The translations under genes and the position numbers were made by a program. The notes under the pieces are model-generated. The model saw only the letters and a program-made list of their open reading frames with translations. It was not told the origin of the DNA and searched no databases. Shown here in pieces: positions 51,351 through 60,713 of a stretch of 64,000 nucleotides of DNA (positions are counted from its first letter, which is position 1; each line of letters begins with the position of its first letter). This DNA is from Exiguobacterium acetylicum (GTDB taxonomy: Bacteria; Bacillota; Bacilli; Exiguobacteriales; Exiguobacteriaceae): assembly GCF_022170825.1 (NCBI RefSeq), contig NZ_CP081878.1, forward strand, positions 150,001 through 214,000, written 5' to 3'.

Positions 51351-52628
51351 TTAAGCAACGACTTCGCGTTCATTCGCGAAACGTTCGTATTCTTTATCTT
51401 TCATGATTTGTTTGAGTGTCGCGATAACGTCATAGACATCAGTGAACGTATTGTAGAGTGCAACCGGTGCTAAGCGAACGATGTTCGGTGCCCGGAAATC
51501 AGGAATGATCCGATGTTCCTTGAGTGCTTTACAAATCCGTGCTGCTTCCGGGTGCTCGAGACTGAGGTGCGCACCACGGCGTTTGTCATCGACCGGGTTC
51601 CCGATGACGAAACCGTATGGTGCTAACTCTTGCTCGACCAGTTCCATCATGTACTGTGTCAAGGCGAGTGATTTCGTCCGGACGGCTTCGATACCGACTT
51701 CTTCGAACATCTCTAACGCGCCGATTTGTGGGGCGAGACTTAAGACGTGTGGTGTACCGATTTGGAATGCTCCGGCGTGCGCAGCCGGTGTCATCGTATG
51801 ATCCATATCAAACTGCTTGTCCTTGCGTGAACCGAACCAGCCCGTCAGACCAGGCAGTGTTCCAAAATGACGTTCGTGGACGAATAATCCACCAACTGTT
51901 CCAGGACCACCATTTAAGTGTTTGTAATTGCACCAGTAGGCAAAATCAACATCCCAGTCATGGAAAGCATGCGGAACGGCCCCGACCGAGTGACAGCCAT
52001 CAAAACCGATCAAGATACCGCGGTCGTGTGCGGCTTTCGTCAAACGTTCCATATCGAGAATCTGTCCGCTCCGGTATAGCACGGCCGGCAAGACGATCAA
52101 AGCGATATCATCCGTCATGGCAGCAATGATATCGTCTTCTTCTAAAAAGCGACCATCACTACTCGGTACTTGGATGAGGTGTGTCTCTGGATCAAGCCCG
52201 CGCAAGCGAAGTTGACTTTGGAGGGCATAGATGTCTGACGGGAACGTCAGTGCATCGGCTAAAATCTTATCGCGTCCTTCTGTCGGTTGGAAGAATGTCG
52301 CGACGAGTTGATGGAGATTGACGGTCGTTGAACCAGTGACCATGACTTCTTCTGCCTGAGCGCCAATCAATGGTGCGTTGAGGGCAGCGAGTTGCTCGGA
52401 TAATTCAAACCAAGGATGACGTCCCTTCATCCAGCCATCGATGCCGAGTTCTTTCCAATCTGATAGCGACTCGAGTAACGTCTTCTCAGCACGTTTTGAT
52501 AACAATCCGAGCGAATTTCCATCCATATAGATACTACCCGGTTGCAGATAAAACTCATCCCGATAGGCGGCTAAAGCATCTTGTTCGTCTCGAGTAACGG
52601 CATCGGTCCGTTTTGCTTGCAATGTCAT
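51351..52628 (-). CDS. kynU: Kynureninase
   Basis: 425 residues; ATG behind TAAGGAGGATGACGT. The PLP-dependent enzyme cleaves kynurenine to anthranilate and alanine. [17 protein letters not shown] near the start, [35 protein letters not shown] with the PLP lysine at about residue 236, and [13 protein letters not shown] are diagnostic. It is the first gene of the operon; 11 bp separate it from the permease gene. A TetR regulator is divergent. Confidence 0.95.
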   Translation of the reverse strand: MTLQAKRTDAVTRDEQDALAAYRDEFYLQPGSIYMDGNSLGLLSKRAEKTLLESLSDWKELGIDGWMKGRHPWFELSEQLAALNAPLIGAQAEEVMVTGSTTVNLHQLVATFFQPTEGRDKILADALTFPSDIYALQSQLRLRGLDPETHLIQVPSSDGRFLEEDDIIAAMTDDIALIVLPAVLYRSGQILDMERLTKAAHDRGILIGFDGCHSVGAVPHAFHDWDVDFAYWCNYKHLNGGPGTVGGLFVHERHFGTLPGLTGWFGSRKDKQFDMDHTMTPAAHAGAFQIGTPHVLSLAPQIGALEMFEEVGIEAVRTKSLALTQYMMELVEQELAPYGFVIGNPVDDKRRGAHLSLEHPEAARICKALKEHRIIPDFRAPNIVRLAPVALYNTFTDVYDVIATLKQIMKDKEYERFANEREVVA

Positions 52629-52684
52629 ACGTCATCCTCCTTAAATGAATGCTCAATCAATTTTGACAAAAGCGTAGCAAACAA

Positions 52685-52701
52685 ATTGACATTGTGTCAA
52701 T
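52685..52701. promoter_or_regulatory. 17-base palindrome between kynU and the TetR gene
   Basis: ATTGACATTGTGTCAAT has 7-bp arms around TTG in the 108-bp divergent gap. A related TTTTGACAAAA lies at about 52661. Probable operator of the TetR-family protein, controlling both directions. Confidence 0.6.
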
Positions 52702-52736
52702 ATTATCGAATAGAGAAAACAAAAGGAGTGAAGGAC

Positions 52737-53366
52737 ATGTCATCTTCTCAACCAGAAAAAATCGATAAACGTCACCTGCGTACGGTGCGGACACGCGAGA
52801 AACTGTTGAGTGCAGCACGTGACGTCTTCTTAGAACAAGATTTTCAGACCGCAACGATTTCACAAATCATTAAACAAGCTGGCGTCGGTTACGGAACTGC
52901 TTATGTCCATTTTGAAGGGAAAGATGAGCTACTCGTCGTCTTGATGGAAGATGTCATGAGTCGTTTTCACGCGATTGCGGAACGAATATTTGAACCGACG
53001 ACGCCGATGGAGGCGAAAGAACGCATCGTGACGCAAGCAACGGATTTCTTACGTCTTGCAGAAGAAGAACGAGCAATGCTACGGATTGTCGAGCAAGCAA
53101 TCGGTGTATCCTATATTGTCCGTGCAAAATGGAAAGCGATTCGGGAACGATTCATTGATCGGATCAGTCAAGACATTCAGTATGCGCAAGAGACAGGACT
53201 CGCGCGGCAAGATGTTGATTCAAAGCTCGTCGCTCGTGGCTGGTTCTTTGCCAATGAGATGTACTTATTCGAAGTCGTCCGTGAAGAGGCGACGGCAACG
53301 ATTGAAGAAATCGCAAACGTCTTAGCGACGATTTATACGCAAGGACTCTACCGGATCGAGGATTGA
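52737..53366 (+). CDS. TetR-family transcriptional regulator of the kyn operon
   Basis: 209 residues from ATG 52737 (AAAAGGAGTGAAGGAC). The N-terminal helix-turn-helix domain TREKLLSAARDVFLEQDFQTATISQIIKQAGVGYGTAYVHFEGKDELL (about 19-66) is a clear TetR text; the rest is helical and forms the ligand pocket. It is divergent from kynU with a shared palindrome in between, so it probably represses the kyn operon and is relieved by tryptophan or kynurenine. Confidence 0.87.
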   Translation: MSSSQPEKIDKRHLRTVRTREKLLSAARDVFLEQDFQTATISQIIKQAGVGYGTAYVHFEGKDELLVVLMEDVMSRFHAIAERIFEPTTPMEAKERIVTQATDFLRLAEEERAMLRIVEQAIGVSYIVRAKWKAIRERFIDRISQDIQYAQETGLARQDVDSKLVARGWFFANEMYLFEVVREEATATIEEIANVLATIYTQGLYRIED

Positions 53367-53415
53367 TGAGTGTGCGGGAAGGGAACGTTTCCGAGTAGAA
53401 GGGAGCGTGACCGGG

Positions 53416-53868
53416 ATGCCATTTGATTATGATCTCGATTTTAAGACGACTGATTTTCGTAAGGAACCGGAAAAATACCGGGTCGGGCGCGGAGAGCAAG
53501 GGGTGTTGCTCGTCGAACCATATAAAAGTGAGATTTTGCCGCATTGGCGTTTTAAGACGCCGGAAATCGCTCGAGAATCGTCCGACAAAATTTATGAGAT
53601 GTATTTAGCTTATAAAGAGGACGGGGACTTCGTCGGTATGGACATGGCGCGGAAATTCATTCAGATGGGTCATACGCGCGCGCGACGCTACGCGAACTAT
53701 AAGGGTGGACGCAAATATAAAAATAAAGAGACCAAAGAATTGCATACACGCGAGATCGATGAAGAAAAAGCAAAGTCGGCTGCCATCTTCCAGGAGAAGT
53801 GGGATTTAATTCGGGCGGATGAAGAGTATTTGGCGTTAAAACGGGAACATCAAAAACAATACGGTTAA
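53416..53868 (+). CDS. DUF4385 family protein
   Basis: 150 residues from ATG 53416, ten bases after GGGAG; GTG 53407 is too close to that site. The text FDYDLDFKTTDFRKEPEKYRVGRGEQGVLLVEPYKSEILPHWRFKTPEIA, MDMARKFIQMGHTRARRYANYKGGRKY and a Lys/Glu-rich helical tail match DUF4385, found in Bacilli and some large phages. No function is known. It may be cotranscribed with the TetR gene 49 bp upstream. Confidence 0.8.
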   Translation: MPFDYDLDFKTTDFRKEPEKYRVGRGEQGVLLVEPYKSEILPHWRFKTPEIARESSDKIYEMYLAYKEDGDFVGMDMARKFIQMGHTRARRYANYKGGRKYKNKETKELHTREIDEEKAKSAAIFQEKWDLIRADEEYLALKREHQKQYG

Positions 53869-53902
53869 ACGAACGGTCATGTTTCTCTAATAGAGGAATG
53901 GA

Positions 53903-54430
53903 GTGGGAGCGGTGCGAACAAGATCAAAAATTATCGTCGGGATCGTCATTGTTTGCGTACTAGCTTTAGTTTGGTGGCTCGCGTCACCGCTTTTTTTGAA
54001 TGAATCAGTCGATGAAGCACTGCCATCAGGTTCTGCGACAGTGGAACAAAAGGAGAAGGAGAGCACACCTGAAGCGTCACCACCTTCTACTGAAGAAACG
54101 GAAGCTGCATTATCAGGCCAATTCGTAGACGGTGAAAAAAACTATAAAACATCAGGGAACATCAAGACGCTAACGGTAGACGATACGTTATATCTACGTT
54201 TCGAAGATTTTCAGACGACGAATGGTCCGGATTTGTTTGTGTATTTGGTCGAGCCTGGTGAAAATACAGCAGACGGCATTCGTCTCGGCGCCTTAAAAGG
54301 AAATCAAGGAAATCAGAACTATAAGATTCCAAAAGACGTGGATTTGACGAAACATAGCCGTGTCGTCATTTGGTGTCGTGCCTTTGATGCTGATTTTGGA
54401 ACAGGTGATTTAAAAGCAATGAACGAATGA
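53903..54430 (+). CDS. Membrane-anchored DM13-domain protein
   Basis: 175 residues from GTG 53903; GTG 53912 is an equal candidate. One N-terminal membrane helix (about 9-30) is followed by a Glu/Ser/Pro-rich linker (about 35-68) and a DM13 domain (about 70-175): GQFVDGEKNYKTSGNIKTL, YLRFEDFQTTNGPDLFVYLV, GNQNYKIPKDVDLTKHSRVVIWCRAFDADFGTGDL. The conserved cysteine of the domain is present. DM13 domains are proposed to take part in extracytoplasmic redox reactions; the role here is unknown. Confidence 0.83.
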   Translation: MGAVRTRSKIIVGIVIVCVLALVWWLASPLFLNESVDEALPSGSATVEQKEKESTPEASPPSTEETEAALSGQFVDGEKNYKTSGNIKTLTVDDTLYLRFEDFQTTNGPDLFVYLVEPGENTADGIRLGALKGNQGNQNYKIPKDVDLTKHSRVVIWCRAFDADFGTGDLKAMNE

Positions 54431-54478
54431 AAAAACAATGCGCTACCGAATATAAAATCGGCAGCGCATTGTTTTTTG
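54431..54478. terminator. Bidirectional terminator
   Basis: Stem AAAAAACAATGCGCT/AGCGCATTGTTTTTT with an inner CCGA/TCGG pair, between the DM13 gene and the convergent MFS gene. Confidence 0.9.
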
Positions 54479-54481
54479 ACG

Positions 54482-55678
54482 TTAAGACGTTTGTTCGACT
54501 TTTTTGATTAATCGAGATTGACGTTTTTGCCAAATAAATGATCCGATGAACGTTACGACGAGGAAAATCAGACCAAGTGCGAATGGATAGAGAATGTTGA
54601 CGTCATACAGGACACCAGCAAGCGTTGGTCCAAGCACGTTCCCGATGCTCATATAGGCATTGTTCATCCCCATGGCAAAGCCTTGCTCATTACCAGCAAG
54701 CTTTGAAATCATCGTATTTAAGACAGGACGTAAAATCGATGTCGCAAGGAAGATGACGAGTGTGATCGCAAAGAATCCACCGTAGCTTGATGTGAAGAGC
54801 GATAACAAGAAGCCGAGTGCTGCGATGAAGAGGAACAGGTTCAGGACCTTTCCTTCTCCGAGACTACGTGACAGCTTATCGACGATGAAGATTTGAGCGA
54901 TGACGCTGATGATACCAGTCGACGTTACCATGATCGCGATATCTTTCGGAGAAGCCCCGAATTGATCATCAACGAACAGACCGAGTACTGATTCGTACGC
55001 CATCAGACCAAAACTCATGACGAGTGTAATGACGAGCGGTACGAAGTACGGCTTTTTAAACGAAGTACCGAGTTTCTTGAGCATCGATCCTTCATCTGGT
55101 GCCATTGCCGTCGCATCATGTTTTTCGCTTTCTTGAAGTAACAAGACGCTGAATAAGACTGCGAGACCAGAGACGATCGCTGAGACGAGTAGCGGTAATT
55201 TCAAGTCGTATTCGGCAAGGAATCCACCGATACCAGGACCGATGACGATCCCGAGAGACATCGCGGCGGAGACGTAACTGTTTCCTTTTGCGCGTTGATC
55301 CATCGTCGTGATATCCGCGACGTAAGCAAAGATGGCTGGAATTAGAAGTGCAGCACCAGCACCACCGATTGCGCGCGAGATGTACAGCACTGTGACGGAG
55401 TTCGAGAAATAGAAGACGAACATCGACAGAGTTAAGCCGGCTAATCCGTAAATGATCATCTTACGACGACCGTATTGATCAGCCCATTTTCCAGCGATTG
55501 GCGACATGATGAGCTGAGCTCCGGCAAAGATGGCAATCATCAATCCGGCAGCCGTTCCGCCTTGTCCAATCGATGCTAAGTAAGCGGGCAGAATCGGAAT
55601 GATGATCCCGAAGCTCCCGACGGCAATGAACATATTGATCATGAGGACCGTTAATTTTTTTCGTTGATCCGCGTGCAA
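54482..55678 (-). CDS. MFS drug exporter, NorA/Bmr-like (DHA1)
   Basis: 398 residues from TTG 55678. Twelve predicted helices with motif A GKWADQYGRRKMIIYGL in loop 2-3, motif B SRAIGGAGAALLIPA in helix 4 and motif C SLGIVIGPGIGGFLAEY in helix 5, the set of 12-helix drug/proton antiporters such as NorA and Bmr. A strong promoter and two leader hairpins lie upstream, one covering the start codon. Substrates cannot be told from sequence. Confidence 0.87.
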   Translation of the reverse strand: MHADQRKKLTVLMINMFIAVGSFGIIIPILPAYLASIGQGGTAAGLMIAIFAGAQLIMSPIAGKWADQYGRRKMIIYGLAGLTLSMFVFYFSNSVTVLYISRAIGGAGAALLIPAIFAYVADITTMDQRAKGNSYVSAAMSLGIVIGPGIGGFLAEYDLKLPLLVSAIVSGLAVLFSVLLLQESEKHDATAMAPDEGSMLKKLGTSFKKPYFVPLVITLVMSFGLMAYESVLGLFVDDQFGASPKDIAIMVTSTGIISVIAQIFIVDKLSRSLGEGKVLNLFLFIAALGFLLSLFTSSYGGFFAITLVIFLATSILRPVLNTMISKLAGNEQGFAMGMNNAYMSIGNVLGPTLAGVLYDVNILYPFALGLIFLVVTFIGSFIWQKRQSRLIKKVEQTS

Positions 55679-55714
55679 GGGGACCCCTTCTTTCGACCCG
55701 CTTTCTGAAAGCGG
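55677..55714 (-). promoter_or_regulatory. Two leader hairpins before the MFS exporter gene
   Basis: AAGGGGACCCCTT (55677-55689) is an inverted repeat spanning the ribosome site and TTG start; CCGCTTT-CTG-AAAGCGG (55698-55714) forms a second hairpin upstream. They could make translation conditional. Confidence 0.45.
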
Positions 55715-55734
55715 TTATTTGTTTCACCTTCATT

Positions 55735-55763
55735 ATCTTAGATTCAAGCTAAAGCCCTGTCAA
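55735..55763 (-). promoter_or_regulatory. SigA promoter of the MFS exporter gene
   Basis: On the minus strand, TTGACA (55763-55758) and TAAGAT (55740-55735) with 17-bp spacing. Confidence 0.75.
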
Positions 55764-55784
55764 CGTAGACGAGTTAATGAATTC

Positions 55785-55818
55785 AAAAAGACTCCGTCCT
55801 TTGAGGATGGAGTCTTTT
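55785..55818 (-). terminator. Terminator after the acyltransferase gene
   Basis: Minus-strand stem AAAAGACTCCATCCT/AGGACGGAGTCTTTT with a three-base loop and T tract, six bases after the stop codon. Confidence 0.88.
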
Positions 55819-55823
55819 CATAG

Positions 55824-56885
55824 TTAGCGTTCTTTTTTCAATAACCAGTTCACGTTCGGTGACAGCAACGGTCGGAAGATCGTCACAACTGGGCGACTTG
55901 AAAGCAACCAGACGAATCCAGTAGCAAGCAAGAAGGACAGTCCAATCAATAGTAGAGGCGATTCCGTAATCGCTGGTGGAACGGAATCACGGAACAAACG
56001 GACGATGAACGAGTGAATCAAGTAAATCGCGAGCGTCTGAATGCCGATTTGATCGAAGCGTTCTCCGAACGACCGGTGTGGAACGATCAATAGGACCGAA
56101 AAGATCATGATTGTACTGACGGCATAGAGGAAGAGCTGGATCGCAACTCCCTTGAGTAACGAAACTTCAAATTCACCGTACGTATCCCGGTAGAACAACC
56201 AAACCGTATCAAAACCATTTTTTGTCCAGATGATCATGAAGACGGCAATCAGCAGTGAAATAATCAAGCCGGTCAACCGACCGATTGGTGCCGTCAGCTG
56301 CTTTCGCCAGCCGGTGTCAGTTAACCAGCCGCGCTCTTTGACGAGATAACCCATCAGGAAGAACGGATAAAAACTGACGACTTTTTGCAACGACAGGAAG
56401 TTCGTGATCGCATCTGGATTGGCATTGATCAATAAGGCAAATAAGATACTAATGATCAGCGGGAAACGCATCACCTGGAAAGCGGGCGTGACGGTCTGCC
56501 AAATGATGATCCCGAGGAGATACCACAGCGTCCAATTCGGAACGAGCGGATGGAGTAAGCCATCGAGCATCTCACGTAAGGAATCATCCTGCGTGTAAGA
56601 CAAATAGATTTCGTGAATCGATTGCCAAATGAAATAGAGGGCAACGAATGCGAGAATGCGTTTAGGTCGAACTTGCTTGAAAAAATAGCCGCTCATGAAG
56701 ATGAAGGCCGGCATATGCAACAAGTAAATGACGTTATACGCCATTCTGACGCTATCGTTTCCTGGTAAGTCTCGGAACGTCTCAATCAAGTGACCGAAGA
56801 CGACCATAAAGATGAGCAAAACCTTATAGTTCCCAAGCCAATGATCGTATGACGGAGTGGTCACTGGTTTGATAGGAGTAGTCAT
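55824..56885 (-). CDS. Membrane acyltransferase (acyltransferase 3 family)
   Basis: 353 residues with about 10 membrane helices. It starts YDHWLGNYKVLLIFMVVFGHLIE with the conserved His of helix 1, and LLHMPAFIFMSGYFFK follows; this matches the OafA/fucose-4-O-acetylase-like acyltransferases, which move acyl groups to outer-face carbohydrates. Its ATG overlaps the stop of the TagF-like gene, so the two are coupled and the likely acceptor is teichoic acid or its linker. Ends in a terminator. Confidence 0.85.
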   Translation of the reverse strand: MTTPIKPVTTPSYDHWLGNYKVLLIFMVVFGHLIETFRDLPGNDSVRMAYNVIYLLHMPAFIFMSGYFFKQVRPKRILAFVALYFIWQSIHEIYLSYTQDDSLREMLDGLLHPLVPNWTLWYLLGIIIWQTVTPAFQVMRFPLIISILFALLINANPDAITNFLSLQKVVSFYPFFLMGYLVKERGWLTDTGWRKQLTAPIGRLTGLIISLLIAVFMIIWTKNGFDTVWLFYRDTYGEFEVSLLKGVAIQLFLYAVSTIMIFSVLLIVPHRSFGERFDQIGIQTLAIYLIHSFIVRLFRDSVPPAITESPLLLIGLSFLLATGFVWLLSSRPVVTIFRPLLSPNVNWLLKKER

Positions 56886-58654
56886 TTTTTCTCACCTAGC
56901 AGAATTTGATCAACGAACCGGGCGCTCGATTTCCCGTCCTGATGTTCAAAGAAGTATTCGGCGAATGCTTTGACGTTATGCATTTCGAAATCTTTGTTTT
57001 TAATCCGTTCAATCAACTCTTCCGATGTCTTGACGATTGGACCCGGAACGAATTCCTCGAAGTCGTAATAGAAATCACGTTTTGAGATATAGTCCTCAAG
57101 ATCATACGCGAAGAACAACATCGGTCGGTTTAGTAGAGAGAACTCGAAACACGTCGATGAGTAATCCGTGATTAAGATGTCTGAGACGAACAGCAACTCA
57201 TTGATTTCACGATGATCCGTCAAATCGAGGAAAAAGTCAGCGTAGACTTCTGGAATCTCCATCCGGCGACGGATGAATGGGTGCAGTTTAAGGACAAAGA
57301 CATACTCCTCGTGGAGTGCTTCGTATAAAGCATCGAGATCGAGTTGATCAAAATCATAATAGGCGCTTTTGGCACCATTTCCTCGGAACGTCGGCGCGAA
57401 CATGATGACTTTCTTTTGTTTGAAGACCGGATATTCTTCGTAAATGCGTGACTTTGCTTCTTCAATGAATGCTTGATCGAAGAACATGTCCGTCCGTGGA
57501 ATACCGGTCGCGACGACTTGATCTTCCCGTAAACCAAAACCTTCTGCATAATGACGGGCGACGTTATGAGAGCTAACGATCGCTTTCGTATAGTTCCGGT
57601 GACTGAGCGAGTTCGCGCTTGGGCCACCTGGTTTTCCGAGACGACTGTAACCGAACGTCTTAAATGCGCCAACAGCATGCCAGACTTGCACCAAATCACT
57701 GCCTTTACGAATATTCAACGGATAGATCATCGGATAGAAGTCATCGACAAGAATCGTTTTTGCTGTTGCTAAATGATATGGCAGCGCAAATTTGTCACGC
57801 CAATCGCGACGAGACTGGAGATTCGGTTTGAAGAACGTCTTCACATCGAGATCGAGCTGACGACGCTCGACTTCATTCAAGATATAAGCAAAATTCCCGC
57901 TAATATCGCTCCGGGAATCGGAAGCAAGGATGACTTTATTCTCTTGAATCGGTTGCGTCCATTTCGTAACGTTATAAATCGTTTTAAACGTAAAACGACG
58001 GAACTTGAACGCGCGCTTCTTCATATTCTTCTTCCACTTCTTATAGCGATCGATGACTTGGATGAGACGTTTCGTTTCGCCTTTTTTTAGGGAATGGAAA
58101 CCTAAAGAGTTGCTGTATTCCGAATACTGCACGACAAGTTCGTACTCAAGTAAGATTAAGGCGTTACTATGTTTTGTATCGACGCGGTAAGCGACTGGGA
58201 TAAGCGAACGTGTATCCCCAAAAGGCGCTTCATGTAAAATTGTCTTCCCTTGGACGATGGCGAAGAATGCATCAAAATACCCCATCGGCAATGGACGACC
58301 TGTCAGCGTAATCTGATTCAGATTTAATTCGCCTGTAAAGGACTCTTCCGTCCAGTCTCCTTCAAACGGGAAGCGGCAAATGAATGTCCGTTTATTTCGT
58401 TTATTACGGAAGATGATGGCACGCTCAAGCGGCACCAATGCTTCGGTAGGTTCGGACTGGATGTACTCATCGTCCGGCTCCTCTGATTCAGCTTGTTGTT
58501 GTAATGTAGGATTTTCAAATAACGTTTGTTCGGCGCGCAAAAAATCAGTCAACCCACTTAAGCGTGCTTCGAAACGAAAAGTCGTTCCAGCCAATTCCAA
58601 GTAGGTGACCTCAGCATGTAAAGTAGGGGTCAGTGTCTCTTCTATCAAAACCAT
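56882..58654 (-). CDS. CDP-glycerol glycerophosphotransferase-family protein (TagF/TarF-like)
   Basis: 590 residues. The C-terminal half (about 220-585) is a polyglycerol/ribitol-phosphate transferase domain: FYPMIYPLNIRKGSDLVQVWHAVGAFKTFGYSRLGKPGG, SSHNVARHYAEGFGLREDQVVATGIPRTDMFFD, FAPTFRGNGAKSAYYDFDQLD, LKLHPFIRRRM and ILITDYSSTCFEFSLLNRPMLFFAYDLEDY with the catalytic His and CDP-binding serines. The first 200 residues are a beta-rich domain typical of longer members. It extends or primes wall teichoic acid at the inner membrane face. It is divergent from tarIJL; a WalR/PhoP-like box lies just before its start. Confidence 0.88.
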   Translation of the reverse strand: MVLIEETLTPTLHAEVTYLELAGTTFRFEARLSGLTDFLRAEQTLFENPTLQQQAESEEPDDEYIQSEPTEALVPLERAIIFRNKRNKRTFICRFPFEGDWTEESFTGELNLNQITLTGRPLPMGYFDAFFAIVQGKTILHEAPFGDTRSLIPVAYRVDTKHSNALILLEYELVVQYSEYSNSLGFHSLKKGETKRLIQVIDRYKKWKKNMKKRAFKFRRFTFKTIYNVTKWTQPIQENKVILASDSRSDISGNFAYILNEVERRQLDLDVKTFFKPNLQSRRDWRDKFALPYHLATAKTILVDDFYPMIYPLNIRKGSDLVQVWHAVGAFKTFGYSRLGKPGGPSANSLSHRNYTKAIVSSHNVARHYAEGFGLREDQVVATGIPRTDMFFDQAFIEEAKSRIYEEYPVFKQKKVIMFAPTFRGNGAKSAYYDFDQLDLDALYEALHEEYVFVLKLHPFIRRRMEIPEVYADFFLDLTDHREINELLFVSDILITDYSSTCFEFSLLNRPMLFFAYDLEDYISKRDFYYDFEEFVPGPIVKTSEELIERIKNKDFEMHNVKAFAEYFFEHQDGKSSARFVDQILLGEKK

Positions 58655-58671
58655 CTCTCCTCGCTCGAATA

Positions 58672-58688
58672 ATTACAATGCATTTACA
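58672..58688 (-). promoter_or_regulatory. WalR/PhoP-like direct repeat before the TagF-like gene
   Basis: On the minus strand TGTAAA-TGCAT-TGTAAT matches the WalR consensus of two TGTWAH hexamers five bases apart; the plus-strand reading also resembles PhoP boxes. It lies 18 bp before the start codon, downstream of a TATACT -10 (58724-58729), a place that suggests repression. Confidence 0.5.
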
Positions 58689-58890
58689 CAATCATGATAG
58701 ATTTTTAAATTTTACGTGAACATAGTATAGTGAAACTAGAAATCACCACTCATTATATCGTGAGACATTAAAATTAATAGGGATTTCTTTATTTTTTTGT
58801 GTTTTTGTAAAATAACACTTCAAGACAGACTGCACCATTACACATACCCTGAACATGAGGGATAGAAAACCGAATTGCGATTATTTCATA

Positions 58891-58946
58891 AGGGAGGGAA
58901 GCAGGTCGTCTCGTTTGGAAGCATCTACGAGACACTGCGTCAGAAG
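58891..58946 (+). promoter_or_regulatory. tarI leader: hairpin between the ribosome site and the start codon
   Basis: AGGGAGG (58891-58897) lies 49 bases before ATG 58947, too far for normal use. Between them GCAG (58901-58904)/CTGC (58935-58938) and GTCTCGT (58908-58914)/ACGAGAC (58927-58933) form a stem-loop. Folding would leave about 11 unpaired bases between the ribosome site and ATG, so the hairpin probably bridges the gap. Confidence 0.5.
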
Positions 58947-59660
58947 ATGATTTATGCAGCCATTTTAGCTGGAGGAAAAGGAACACGAATGGGGAATGTC
59001 GATCGCCCAAAACAATTCTTATCGATTGGAGAACGTCCGATCATCGTCCATACAGTAGAGAAATTCTTATTACATGAGGATTTTGACCGCATCATCATCG
59101 TCACACCGACTGCTTGGATTAACTATACGCGCGATATTTTGGAGAAATACATTGGAAAAGATGACCGTCTCGTCATCACACCAGGTGGGCAGGATCGTAA
59201 TGAATCGATCATGGCAGCTGTGAACTGGATCGAAGAAAAAAATGGATTATCGGATGAAGATATCATCGTCACACATGATGCTGTCCGTCCGTTCCTGACG
59301 CACCGTATCATCAAGGAAAACATCGAAGCTGCACAAGAATTCGGGTCATGCGATACGGTCATTTCAGCGATTGATACGATCGTCGCTTCAACGAATGGTA
59401 AAACGATCACGGACATCCCGGTTCGCGATCAAATGTATCAAGGACAGACACCACAAAGTTTCCAAATCACGAAGTTAAAAGCGCATTATGAATCCCTTTC
59501 GACAGAAGATCGTGCTATCTTGACTGATGCTTGTAAGATTCTTTTACTTAAAGGAGAAGATGTGGCGCTCGTCACGGGTGAACTGTTCAATATTAAAGTG
59601 ACGACACCATACGACCTACGGATTGCAAATGCTATCTTGAAGGAGCGGATTCATCAATGA
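58947..59660 (+). CDS. tarI: Ribitol-5-phosphate cytidylyltransferase
   Basis: 237 residues from ATG 58947, the usual TarI start ([16 protein letters not shown]); an upstream in-frame TTG at 58875 would add 24 residues not seen in the family. The nucleotide loop AGGKGTRMG (8-16), PKQFL, HDAVRPF and the TPQSF segment place it with TarI rather than IspD, together with the following tarJ. It makes CDP-ribitol from ribitol-5-phosphate and CTP. The stop overlaps the tarJ start. The ribosome site is separated by a hairpin. Confidence 0.92.
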   Translation: MIYAAILAGGKGTRMGNVDRPKQFLSIGERPIIVHTVEKFLLHEDFDRIIIVTPTAWINYTRDILEKYIGKDDRLVITPGGQDRNESIMAAVNWIEEKNGLSDEDIIVTHDAVRPFLTHRIIKENIEAAQEFGSCDTVISAIDTIVASTNGKTITDIPVRDQMYQGQTPQSFQITKLKAHYESLSTEDRAILTDACKILLLKGEDVALVTGELFNIKVTTPYDLRIANAILKERIHQ

Positions 59661-60682
59661 TTAATCAAGTCTATCAACTCGTTGCACCGCGTCAAATCGA
59701 GGTGACGTATGATGAACGGTCATTGAATACGGATCGTGTCGTCGTTCGTCCGACTTACTTGTCGATTTGTCACGCGGATCAGCGCTACTTCACAGGTAGT
59801 CGTAGTGCCGAAGTGTTGGCGAAGAAGTTACCGATGGCGATGATTCATGAAGGTATCGGAAAAGTCGTTCACGATCCTAGCGGAACATTTAAGAAAGGCA
59901 CGCTCGTCGCGATGGTTCCGAACACACCGACGGAAGAAGATGACATCATCGGGGAAAACTATCTGCGTACGAGTCGCTTCCGTTCGAGTGGATATGATGG
60001 CTATATGCAAGATTACGTTTTCTTGAAAGCCGATCGACTCGTTGAGGTACCAGCTGATCTTGATCCTGAAGTCGCAGCGTTCACTGAACTTGTCAGTGTT
60101 GCTGTTCATGCCTTGACTCGTTTTGAGAAGATTGCCCATCCTCGTCGCGAGACGTTCGGAGTATGGGGGGATGGGAATCTTGGATTCATCACAGCACTCT
60201 TGTTACGTAAAGTGTATCCGGAAGCAAAGTTGCTCGTCTTCGGTAAAACGCAGTCGAAGCTTGACTACTTCTCCTTTGCAGACGAGACGTATCACATCGA
60301 CCAAATTCCAGCCGATGTCTCATTCAATCATGGTTTCGAATGTGTTGGGGGAATCGGTAGTCAGTATGCAATCAATCAGATGATCGACTATATCATTCCG
60401 GAAGGCACGATGGCGTTACTCGGCGTATCGGAAGATGCCGTTGCAATCAACACACGGATGATTCTTGAAAAAGGACTTCGTGTATACGGATCAAGTCGGA
60501 GTACACCAGCTGATTTCGCACGGACGATGGAATTGTATCAAACACATCCTGACATTCCAGCTTATTTATCGAACCTTGTCTCAGGTGTATTCCAGATTCG
60601 TCAAATCGAAGATATTCATAAAGCGTTTGAAAATGATTTGACGAATCGGTTCGGAAAGACGGTCATGGAATGGTGCATGTAA
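59657..60682 (+). CDS. tarJ: Ribulose-5-phosphate reductase TarJ
   Basis: 341 residues. A zinc-type alcohol dehydrogenase fold: catalytic zinc ligand text [14 protein letters not shown] (Cys38), HEGIGKV (His65-Glu66), and the coenzyme domain with [19 protein letters not shown]. It reduces ribulose-5-phosphate to ribitol-5-phosphate with NADPH and works as a complex with TarI. The start overlaps the tarI stop. Confidence 0.93.
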   Translation: MINQVYQLVAPRQIEVTYDERSLNTDRVVVRPTYLSICHADQRYFTGSRSAEVLAKKLPMAMIHEGIGKVVHDPSGTFKKGTLVAMVPNTPTEEDDIIGENYLRTSRFRSSGYDGYMQDYVFLKADRLVEVPADLDPEVAAFTELVSVAVHALTRFEKIAHPRRETFGVWGDGNLGFITALLLRKVYPEAKLLVFGKTQSKLDYFSFADETYHIDQIPADVSFNHGFECVGGIGSQYAINQMIDYIIPEGTMALLGVSEDAVAINTRMILEKGLRVYGSSRSTPADFARTMELYQTHPDIPAYLSNLVSGVFQIRQIEDIHKAFENDLTNRFGKTVMEWCM

Positions 60683-60713
60683 CGAGATGCATTGAAAAAG
60701 AGGAGAATCGTCT

